Shown: one piece after another, positions 54,911 to 64,000 of the stretch
How positions within the stretch are numbered: position 1 is the first letter of the stretch
Layout: each line of letters begins with the position of its first letter
Source of the DNA: Saussurea involucrata
Lineage: Eukaryota > Streptophyta > Magnoliopsida > Asterales > Asteraceae
Direction: 5' to 3'
NCBI GenBank assembly: GCA_033807775.1
Contig: CM066326.1
Location: 86,714,873-86,778,872 of the forward strand
DNA: 64,000 nucleotides
Made by a program: the position numbers and the translations under genes
The notes under the pieces: generated by a model
What the model was told of the DNA's origin: nothing
The model's database searches: none
The model's input: the letters and a program-made list of their open reading frames with translations, nothing else

Positions 54911-55330
54911 TTTGGGAGCGAATTCACAAACACCATTATCAGAACACCAATGCTTGGATAAACAATGCTACACTGAACTCCAGGCTAGGGTTTAGCCGTT
55001 GACCTAATTTCCACCGACAAAACCCTACGTCAACTCCGTTCCTCAATCGTAAACACAGCATCATCAAAAATCAAACGATAACACAACTCTCAAGTACCGC
55101 ATTGCAGATCCATGAAATGGAGTGAAGATCAAAAACGAATGTTAAAAAAAACTTAGAGGGAGAAAATCACTGCTAGATCTTGATGAAGAACCAAAGAGAA
55201 AGGTTTCAACACTGTGTGTGTCTCTGTGTGTGCGTGTGTGACTGTGTGAGAGAGAGAGAGAGATAAGGGGAGGGAACCAGAGAAGATATAGGGGAGGGGG
55301 GGTCGGGTTGCGAGTGAAGTGGGGGTTGTC
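54911..55330 (-). promoter_or_regulatory. 5' UTR and promoter-proximal region of the ALE2-like gene
   Basis: On the minus strand a CT-rich microsatellite with CA runs (55217-55262) lies about 310-350 bases before the start codon, a position typical of plant 5' leader pyrimidine tracts. No certain TATA box was placed. Confidence 0.4.
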
Positions 55331-55638
55331 GTCTTATTATACGATTAAGCATTTCACGCGCAGGCGCGTGTTATCTACGAAAACAAAAGGCTCCAAAAGG
55401 TTACATGTTTTTCCAGAACTAATATTCACAAATATTAAGCAGATTATAAGTATTAAAACGTAAAGTACAAGTTGTTAAGGCGTTAACATTAAAAGAAAGT
55501 CGATTTTACCCTGGAAGAGATGATCGCCTAAAATTTTGTAAAGAAGCTTCTATTTTTATCCGATTTTCTAATTGTTTTCATTTTCCCGGTTTAAATTTGA
55601 CTTCTGAATTTTTCCTTATTTTAAATATTGATTCTCAT

Positions 55639-55645
55639 ATATTTT

Positions 55646-55680
<35 letters not shown>

Positions 55681-55991
55681 AAGGTGGAAATTTTCATTAA
55701 TGAAACATATTACAGGGGGCTGAATATGATCAGCCAGGTACGTAGGGAAATTTGACATAGTTACATGACTAGAAAAACTTTGAGCATTCCTGGCAATGGT
55801 ATGAGCCGCATCGTTCGCATGCCTTCGTACATATCTGACAAGGTAGTCAGTCGAGTGGTCCAGGAGGGATCTACCTCGTTCGACGAGAGACCAGAACTCA
55901 GAAATATTTTCCGAATCGTTGTTGAGGGCGTCGACCACAATCTTTGCATCGGACTCAAAGATGACTCGTTGATGGCCCATATCTATGACCC
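55639..55991 (-). mobile_element. 5'-truncated LINE with poly(A) tail
   Basis: On the minus strand it encodes the end of an RNase H domain (VIFESDAKIVVDAL, then RRHANDAAHTIARN) and ends in a tail of about 29 A (T run 55649-55677). The 15-bp target duplication AATATTGATTCTCAT is exact (55624-55638, 55992-56006). The coding part is in frame from 55980 to the stop at 55675. A textbook short LINE insertion, about 0.7 kb upstream of the ALE2-like gene and in the same orientation. Confidence 0.92.
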
Positions 55992-56006
55992 AATATTGAT
56001 TCTCAT

Positions 56007-57463
56007 CTTAAACAATTCTTTTAAATCCATACAAAATATACAAGAAAATTTTCAACAGCTATGCTAAAATAGAAAAAGTTAGATTTTAACAATTTTTTGT
56101 TTTAACTGTTATGCTATCTTGTATGATAAAATAGAGAAAAAAATGAGAAAAAGGGTAAAACACTCTAAATTTGGAGAAAATTTCTTGTATGCTAAAATAA
56201 AGGAAATAGAAATAATATTTTATTTTTTCCACCAATAAAAGGCATTTGAATTAAAAGATTAAGGAGAGAAAATTAATATTTTATTAATGTATTGATTATT
56301 TTAATATTTTAATTAATTCTACTATCTCTAAAATAGCATAGTTGTTAAAGATGGAAACAAACTTTTTTAAAGAATTTGACTTTTGATACTCTATTTTTTT
56401 TTAAATATAGCATAGTTGTTAGAGATACTCTAATTCTCTAAAAAATTCAATATACTTTAACACTTTCTTAAGTTTATGGATTATAAAATTTATTATATTA
56501 TTAAAATATTTTATAAATTTATTATATTATTAAAAATATTTTATAAATTTATTATATTATTAAAATGTTTTATAAATTTAATAAAATATTACTTTCACTT
56601 TAAAACATTTAATTTTAAAGTTTTTTCTACATAAAAGTATTGAAAATTTCTCCCTCATTGTAAACATTTTCAAGAAAATCAATTTTGAAAAACTTAATTT
56701 TGTCTTTCTACTTTTTCCATTTTAAATAAAATTTTGAAAATCTTTTAAAGCCTAAAATTTGCTTAAAATCTTCTTTTTGCCGTTTTACCTTTGTTCGCTT
56801 TGAGAGAGTGTTGACCGAACGACACTGGCTCCATACCCTGTAGACTTATATTTTTGAGAAATGTTTTTAATAATTTGTTGGAATAAAAAATTAATCTCCA
56901 AAAATCACTATTTTGAAAATTCGGTTGGTGATGATGCTCCTAGTGTATCTTTAAAAGTATATCCAACTCTTCTTGATATTTTATGTAGCATAGAGAAGCA
57001 AAATATCTAAAAGAAGTTATATATTCTAACAACTTATTTATTTAGATATTGCAAACATTTAATTTCATAAATTCTTATTAATGAAAATTTAAAAAAAAAA
57101 CATTTATCTTTCATGCAATTATTCTAAGGGAGCCCTTAAAATTTAAAGAATTTACTATTTATCTCCTATTTTATCCAATCAGAAAAATTAATGTTTGTCT
57201 TGTTAGAGCCTCATAAATAGTATATACGATTGGGTAAGGGAATCGAAAATGGGCTCATAAGTCGGGTAGTATTGCTCCCCCTTTTGCCATCGCTAGTACT
57301 AGTACCTGCCCCTATCGGGTCAATGTTCAATCACTAAGGAATAAATGTAAGTATCAATGTGTCCAATAGTAGTGCTTGAAAAAAGTTATGGAAATCATAT
57401 TAGAACAAAAAATTAGCCCAAAATTTTGGAAATCGCTTTTTTCTTCGTTTTAAATAATTTGTT
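56007..57463. other. AT-rich intergenic stretch
   Basis: 56010-56440 carries GCATAGTTGTTAGAGATACTC-type repeat ends. A roughly 37-base AT unit (TTATTATATTATTAAAA, TTTTATAAATT) is repeated three times at 56486-56582. No gene seen. Confidence 0.45.
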
Positions 57464-58948
57464 TGTTGTAACAACCCGTTTCTGTCAAGTGCATAGTTTG
57501 GTGGCCAAAGTGTATGAAATGAAAGTGTTATTCAAGGGGCTGTTTTGCAAATGTGGGAACTATATAAAGGACCAGATCCCTAGGGCTATTAATCATTTTC
57601 TTAGTGTTGGCGGCTGAATACTAGAAAAGGAGAAGCAGTGGAAGGAAGGCTCGGACTGCGATTTCTTGGGGAAGAGACTCTATCAGGTGAGAAATCTTCC
57701 ATTCCCTGTTAATTTCCATGTAATCTAATAGTAGATAAGCCAAATTCCAGACTGTATTCCATGTTTTAGCTGGGTTTGTTGGATAAGAACACTGTGGAGA
57801 TTTTAGTTCTCGTTTGGGATTGTAACCTGATGAAATCAATGGACTAGAAATTTGTGTCGTCTAAGGAGTATAATAGAACGATTTGGGTGAGAATGATGTA
57901 TTAGAATCTCAGCTTACTGGACTCCCTAGGAAGAAATCGAGTATTGAATCGTATAAGGTTCGTCCCAGTTCGGGTACCGGGAGTTCGGGTACCGGGAGTA
58001 GGGGTACCGGGAGTTAGGGTTACCGGGAGTTCGGGGTACCGGGACTGTTGGTTTATAGATGGACCTAAATGAGTAGTTGAGACCGGATTAAGAGAAACGT
58101 AGGATGAAAATAGAGCGTTCATCTAATTGAATTTGTGAATCATTAATTAGGTGAGCGGTCGGTGCAAGATTCGAGGTTAGAGGAGGAAATTTCTGTCAGG
58201 TGAGTTCTCTCAACCCTTTTTATGATGTACTGTTTTTACTGAAATGGTTTCTTTACCGAGCATGATTTGAGTGTATAAAAGCTATGCATGTTTTCATAAA
58301 TTGCATGATTATTTACCAATGAATGATGATTACGGTTTTTCATGTACGTGGTTTCAAGTGTACTTGTATGCTATGTGAGGTCGGTTACACAGCGGGGTCA
58401 GGGTACCTTGGGATCTCTGATCCTTGGGGCATATGGAGGATTGGCTTGTAGGCTGGAATTTGTTTTCACCTACATGAAGGAACGAGGAGTCCATTTGGAT
58501 TTCGGCGTAGACGAGAGGGAGCCCGACAGGCCCCAATCGGTTTAGCTTATGCGAACCCCTGAACCCTGTGTTAACCTTGTATGATGGAAATGTGATGCAT
58601 AAGAACTCTTTTATACATGAAATGAATTTATTATTTACCTGTTTTATGGAGGGAATTCACTAGACCTTTTGGTCTAACCCTCGCTTTTCAAAAACTAAAC
58701 CATTTTCAGGTAAGCGCGCTATGAGTTCTTCTAGTAAGAACTAGGAGTGACTCAAGGATGATTTGGAGACTAGAGAGACTCCAAGATTTTGAATGATGAC
58801 TATAGATAGGATCTCGGCTGTGGACGTAGAGCCTTCCGCTGTCAAATTTTATTTAGATCACTTTATTAATGATGTAAAGACAAGATGTTTATGTAATGTG
58901 AATGCTTATTTTCTAGATGAATGCATGTTATGAAATTGGGATGTTACA
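57464..58948 (+). repeat. 5' LTR of the decayed Ty3/gypsy element
   Basis: 1,485 bp from TGTTGTAACA to TGTTACA. It contains a short minisatellite at 57968-58047. The last base is uncertain by one or two positions. Confidence 0.88.
57968..58047. repeat. GGTACCGGGAGTT minisatellite
   Basis: Five or six copies of a 16-17-base unit GTTCGGGTACCGGGA with small variants lie within the 5' LTR. Confidence 0.9.
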
Positions 58949-58950
58949 AA

Positions 58951-58963
58951 TGGTATCAGAGCC
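58951..58963 (+). other. Primer binding site, decayed Ty3/gypsy element
   Basis: TGGTATCAGAGCC, two bases after the LTR; complementary to initiator methionine tRNA. Confidence 0.88.
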
Positions 58964-59241
58964 TTAGTTTAAGGGATTTAGGTGACCATTAGGGCCTAAA
59001 CTTAAACTGTAAGATGAGGAACACAGCCGAGACATAGGATTGCCTCTAGGAACGATCACTATAAATGCGACAGGAAATAAGGTGCCAAGGACAAACGTGT
59101 AAGGTAAGTTTGGGATTACACCTGGCCAGTGTAATTGCGAACTTACAGGTACGCGTGCGTGCTTAAACCTACCTTATATAGCAAGATTACTGTGTCATGT
59201 CTAGCAAAAGTTAATTATTGTCTTCTTTCAGCGTTAGCGAA

Positions 59242-61140
59242 ATGGCTGGAAAAACCCTGAGGAGTAGGTCGGCACCTGCTGTGCCAAGTAATCAAGATGA
59301 AGAGGTACTAGAGAACGGACCGGTGGAGCCGGCAAGGGCGACTGTTACCCGCGGAAGGGGAAGAGGTAGGGGTCGTGGAAGGGGTCGGGGAAGAACACCC
59401 CGCCGGGCCACCACCCAAGTGGTCGGGGATGGGGGAGACCCGAACCTGAGAACGACTCGTGCAACTAGAAGGACGAGGAGTGTAGAAGCCCCCATTCATC
59501 AAGAAGACTCTCTTCAGGGGAGTTCAGCTTCCGCAAGGAGGGTAACACAGCCAAGGGGACGGGGTCGAGGCCGCGGATCTACTTTCGTCACTCGAGAGAA
59601 CCTAGCTGCTGAACTGGGTAAAATTCAGGAAACTCTGCAAGCTCTCCTGACCAAACAGAATGAGTCAGCCTCGGGAAGTAAAGAAGCAAGTGAGAACAAG
59701 GAGAGTGTAGAATTGTCAAGCCCAGTAGAGACTGGTAATGGGAGTCACTCAAAAGAAGTTTCTCTAGTGGTGAATGAGTTAGCAGCTAAAGGGTGCAGTT
59801 ACAAGGCCTTTGCCTCATGCAAGCCCCCTACTTTCAAGGGTGAGTGTGATCCGGTTATGGCAATGAAATGGGTGAAAGAGATGGAGCTGGTGTTCGATAC
59901 GTGTAAGTGTGCTGATGGGGATAGGGTGATGTATGCCTTATCAATGTTGAAATCTGAGGCCGTGTATTGGTGGGATGCGGAGACTGGGGGAAGAGGATCG
60001 GCAGTGGCAAAGGGAATGTTATGGGAAGCGTTTGTAGACAAATTCAAAGCTCAGTTCTGCCCACTCGTGGCAGTAAAAAGATTGGAATAAGAGTTCTTAG
60101 GGTTGGATCAGGGAGGTATGACAGTGCGGGAGTATACCACGAAGTTTATTGAGAAGTCTCGCTTTGCAGATTTGTACGTACCAACGGAGGAACGCCGAGT
60201 GGAGCGTTTCATTCACGGACTGAAGGGCAGCATCCGAGAGCTAGTTCTGACAAGGAACCCCACTACCTTTCAAGCGGCCATTAACGCGGCCGAGATGATT
60301 GAAAAGGAAAAGGTTTGTCAGATGACCGAGAAGAGTGGTGAAAAGCGCAAATGGGATGGACCGGGCAAGGACCTCGGTAAAGGGAAAGTGTTTCGAACAG
60401 ACAACCGTGTTAGTAGGGACACCGTTGGGAAACCATGTACGAAATGTAGCAGGGTACATCGGGGAGAATGCATGGCAGACTCAAACTCATGCTACCGGTG
60501 TGGCTTGCCGGGTCACCTGTCAAAGGATTGTCGCAGTGGGGGAAAAACTTGTTACGAATGTGGAGCTACTGGCCACATGCGTAATGACTGTCCACGCGTG
60601 AAGAAAGGAGGATCAGTTCCGTATGGTGAACATCAGGGTGGCAAAGGTAAGGACAAGGGGGCAGAGTCGGTGCGTCCAAAGGGACGTGCGTTCCGCATGA
60701 CCGCTGAAGAGGCGGAGGATGTACCGGATGTTGTTGCAGGTACGTTTCTGGTGAACTCTCTATGTGCTAAAGTGTTGTTTGATTCGGGAGCGAATCGCTC
60801 TTTTGTATCGCATATGTTTATGAAATGTTTGGGGGTAAGGCCTAGACGCTTGGAGAGGGCACTAGAGGTGGAAACCGCCAATGATAGTCTGGTGTACGTT
60901 AAGGAGGTGGTAGAGGGTTGTGTTATAGAGGTAGAAGGGAGTTTAGTGCCTATGAAATTATATCCCATGGAAATGGGAGAGTTCGATGTGGTGTTAGGTA
61001 TGGACTGGTTGGCCGCGAATGATGCGAATATCGTTTGCAATAAAAAGCTGATCAGGGTTCGGTTACCTGATGGAGATACCGTAGTGATCTACGGGAATCG
61101 CCGTAATAGAACCACTGACAAATATTTCCGAACGACTTGA
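59242..61140 (+). pseudogene. gag-protease region of the decayed Ty3/gypsy element
   Basis: From ATG 59242 (MAGKTLRSRSAP) a gag with an arginine/glycine-rich stretch (RGRGRGRGRG, about 59351-59390) and a coiled region runs to an in-frame TAA at 60088-60090, then resumes in the same frame. Two CCHC zinc knuckles follow (CYRCGLPGHLSKDC, 60490-60531; CYECGATGHMRNDC, 60550-60591), then an aspartic protease, FDSGANRSFVS (about 60781), and VVLGMDWL. The frame ends at TGA 61138-61140. Compared with relatives, the linker between protease and RT appears to be missing. Confidence 0.9.
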
Positions 61141-63895
61141 CAAGTCTACCTCCGGATCGTCAGATCGAGTTCAGAATCGATTTGATGCCCGGAGCTGCAC
61201 CGATTGCCCGCGCACCTTATAGATTGGCACCTTCCGAAATGAAAGAAATGATGACCCAGTTGCAAGAACTGTTAGACAAGGGATTCGTCCGGCCAAGTAC
61301 ATCACCATGGGGAGCACCTGTGCTCTTCGTGAAGAAGAAGGACGGTACTATGCGGATGTGTATTGATTACCGAGAACTCAACAAGGTCACGATCAAGAAC
61401 AAGTACCCGATACCTAGGATTGAAGACCTGTTCGATCAGTTGCAGGGAGCCAGTTACTTCTCCAAGATTGATCTGAGGTCAGGGTATCACCAACTCAAGG
61501 TGAGGGAGGAGGATGTGCCGAAGACTGCGTTTCGGACCAGGTATGGACACTACGAATTCTTGGTGATGTCATTCGGGTTAACCAACGCCCCGACAGCATT
61601 CATGGACTTAATGAATAGGGTATGCCAACCTTATTTGGATAAGTTCGTGATAGTGTTCATAGATGACATCCTGATATATTCAAGATCGGAAGGGGAGCAC
61701 GAAAGCCACCTTCGTACAATTCTCGAGCTATTGAAGCAAGAGAAGTTGTATGCAAAGTTTTCCAAGTGCGAGTTTTGGCTGAGGGAAGTGCAGTTCCTCG
61801 GGCACGTGGTGTCTGAGGCGGGGATCATGGTTGATCCGGCTAAGATTGAAGCCATTCGAGACTGGGAGCAACCTAGGAATCCGTCAGAAGTTCAAAGTTT
61901 GCTCGGACTGGCGGGGTACTATCGGAAGTTCATCAAAGACTTTTCGCGTATTGCCACACCACTGACCTCTTTAACAAAGAAGAATGTCAAGTTCGTATGG
62001 TAGAGAAACAAGAAGAAGCATTTCAGAAATTGAAGGATATGCTGAGTAGCACTCCTGTTTTGTCGTTATCGGACGGTTCAGACGATTTTGTGGTTTTCAG
62101 TGACGCATCGAAGCTCGGCTTGGGTTGCGTACTCATGCAACGAGGTAAGGTGATCGCTTATGCCTCCCGGCAGTTAAAGGATCACGAGACTCGTTATCCT
62201 ACCCACGATTTAGAATTGGCGGCGGTGGTTTTTGCCTGAAGATTTGGCGACATTACCTGTATGGGACGAAGTGCCAGGTCTTCACGGACCACAAGAGTTT
62301 ATGTCATCTCTTTGATCAAAAGGAGTTGAATATGCGCCAAAGGAGATGGATTGAATTATTGACTGACTACGACTGTAAGATTGAATATCATCCCGGGAAG
62401 GCAAACGTGGTGGCGGGCGCCTTGAGCCGTAAGGAACGAAGTGAAAACCCCAGGATTGTGGCCATGAGGGTCGAGGTCACATTCAATATGTTAGCTGAAA
62501 TAAAGAAATGCCAGGTGGAAGCGCTCAAAACTGGAAATCTTAAGAAGGAGAGAACGGTAGGGCAAGCGCCCATGTTAGTAGAGGATGGTCGAGGGGTGAA
62601 ATGTTTGAATGGGAGAATCTGGGTTCCGAAACTCGGAGGGCTCCGAAAGCTGATTCTCGAAGAAGCTCACAAATCGAAGTACACAATTCACCCTGGGACT
62701 AACAAGATGTACGGAGACATACGTCGTGACTATTGGTGGCCATGAATGAAAAAGATGTAGCTCATCTTGTAGAGACCTGTATGACGTGTTCGCGTGTAAA
62801 GATTGAACATCAAAGACCATATAGGAAACTCCAGTCGCTAGAGATACCAATGTGGAAGTGGGACCAGATCACGATGGACTTCGTGACCCATTTGCCCAGA
62901 ACTCCAAAGGGTTATGACGCCATCTGGGTGATCGTGGATCGACTAACGAAGTCGGCACACTTTCTGCCTATACGCGAGTCTTACTCATTGGAGCGGCTAG
63001 CAAAGTTGTACATCAACGAGATCGTAACCAGCCATGGGGTACCCTCGTCAATTGTATCAGACCGCGATAGCAGATTTACCTCTACGTTTTGGAAGAGCTT
63101 TCAAAGAGAAATGGGTTCGCAGATCAAGATGAGTACCGCTTATCATCCTCAGACCGACAGTCAGAGTGAGCGAACAATCCAGACGTTAGAAGACATGTTA
63201 AGAGCATGTGCTTTGGATTTCCAAGGCTCATGGGAAAAGCACCTACCGCTAATCGAGTTTGCTTATAATAATAGCTATCACTCGAGCATTAAGGCAGCGC
63301 CGTTTGAGGCACTTTACGGTAAGAAGTGTCGGACACCGTTGTGTTGGAACGAAGTCGGAGAGAGGCAGTTAGCGGGGCCCGAAATTGTACAACTAACCTC
63401 CGACAAGATAGTCCAAGTGCGTGAAAGGCTGAAGGTCGCCCGCGACCGACAAAAAAGCTATGCGGATAGGAGGCGGAAAGACATTGAATTCCAAGTCGGA
63501 GACCATGTTCTTCTAAAGGTGTCTCCTTGGAAGGGAGTGGTACGATTTGGAAAACGTGGGAAGTTAAGCCCACGTTACATCGGATCGTTTGAGATTTCTG
63601 AACGAATTGGAGAAGTAGCGTACAAGTTGGATTTACCGGAAGAATTGAGCACTATTCATAATGCGTTTCATGTGTCTAACCTAAGGAAATGCCTAGCCGA
63701 CGTGACCAAAGCTGTGTCGTTGAATGGCATTAAAGTAGACGAGAAATTGAACTTTGTAGAGGAACCTGAAGAAATTACGGACGTCAAGGTGAGGAAGTCG
63801 AGAAACAAGGAAACTAAACTGGTTAAGGTTCAACGGCAACACCACAAGGGTCCAAAGGCGACCTGGGAGTTGGAGTCGGAAATGAAAGCAAGTTA
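61137..63895 (+). pseudogene. RT-RNase H-integrase region of the decayed Ty3/gypsy element
   Basis: RT begins at LPPDRQIEFRIDL and has VIVFIDDILIYS (about 61650-61685). TAG at 62001-62003 plus a frame change separates RT from RNase H (SDASKLGLGCVL). TGA at 62237-62239 with a one-base change, and TGA at 62743-62745 with another, break the rest into frames 62240-62745 and 62733-63895. The integrase keeps its zinc finger (HPGTNKMY, CMTCSRVK), MDFVTHLP, SDRDSRF and SERTIQTL, so its D-D-E core is readable. The end is a chromodomain-like segment (HHKGPKATWELE) lacking the usual C-terminal residues. Confidence 0.9.
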
Positions 63896-63940
63896 ACCAC
63901 ATCTTTTCCAACAAGGAATTCCGGGGACGGAATTCTTTTA

Positions 63941-63949
63941 AGGGGGGAG
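63941..63949 (+). other. Polypurine tract, decayed Ty3/gypsy element
   Basis: AGGGGGGAG directly before the 3' LTR. Confidence 0.85.
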
Positions 63950-64000
63950 TGTTGTAACAACCTGTTTCTGTCAAGTGCATAGTTTGGTGGCCAAAGTGTA
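63950..64000 (+). repeat. 3' LTR of the decayed Ty3/gypsy element, partial
   Basis: The first 51 bases match the 5' LTR start with a single difference (ACCTG against ACCCG). The rest is outside the window. Confidence 0.9.

Larger units (their letters stand above)
57464..64000 (+). mobile_element. Ty3/gypsy LTR retrotransposon, decayed, 3' LTR cut by the window end
   Basis: A 5' LTR starting TGTTGTAACAACC at 57464 reappears at 63950 and runs out of the window after 51 bases. Primer site TGGTATCAGAGCC is at 58951-58963 and the polypurine tract AGGGGGGAG at 63941-63949. Gag, protease, RT, RNase H, integrase and a C-terminal chromodomain-like segment are in Ty3/gypsy order, most like the Tekay/Del group (inference). 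Numerous stops and frameshifts make it non-autonomous. Confidence 0.95.

Noticed and set aside
59292..59502. Proline/arginine-rich minus-strand frames
   Set aside because: Shadows of the RGRG-rich gag sequence on the plus strand.

Overview
The window is nuclear DNA of a eudicot plant. The genes have many small exons with GT-AG introns, and both host genes read as intact plant proteins. The space between and inside them is filled with plant transposable elements: Ty1/copia, Ty3/gypsy, Helitron, hAT-like, Harbinger/Tourist-like, SINE and LINE. The density and style of the repeats suggest a large, repeat-rich genome, possibly Asteraceae, but that family assignment is inference.

Two complete host genes were assembled by hand, both on the minus strand. 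The first is a pfkB-family (ribokinase-like) carbohydrate kinase with 12 exons between 29159 and 7653, 367-372 aa. Its 1.1 kb of coding sequence is spread over 21.5 kb because most introns carry insertions: a 5.3 kb Ty3/gypsy element and a GATATCGG-rich hAT-like element in intron 9, a 5.5 kb Ty1/copia element in intron 3, and smaller elements in introns 4, 5, 6, 8 and 10. Intron 3 also holds an inverted duplicate of exon 2 plus much of intron 2, and the copia element later inserted into that duplicate. The second is an ALE2-like receptor kinase with 8 exons between 54910 and 42805, 698 aa, with signal peptide, ectodomain, one membrane span and an RD-type kinase. Its introns hold nested MITEs, Tourist-like elements and a SINE.

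Layout. 1-7650: repeat-rich flank (hAT-like, Tourist/Harbinger, Helitron, foldback, SINE). 7653-29159: pfkB kinase gene. 29672-34039: Helitron with a captured BSK-type kinase fragment. 34116-36949: solo LTR with a perfect 5-bp target duplication. 36955-42804: AT-rich intergenic DNA with a Helitron 3' end, a LINE RNase H fragment and another hAT-like element. 42805-54910: ALE2-like gene. 55639-55991: truncated LINE. 57464-64000: a decayed Ty3/gypsy element whose 3' LTR runs off the window.

The most striking recurring pattern is a set of non-autonomous elements with 8-bp target duplications, related TIRs and dense subterminal arrays of a short motif that differs between elements (GATATCGG, GAGGCG, CTCGAG and others). 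No prokaryotic features, CRISPR arrays, tRNA genes or rRNA genes were found.
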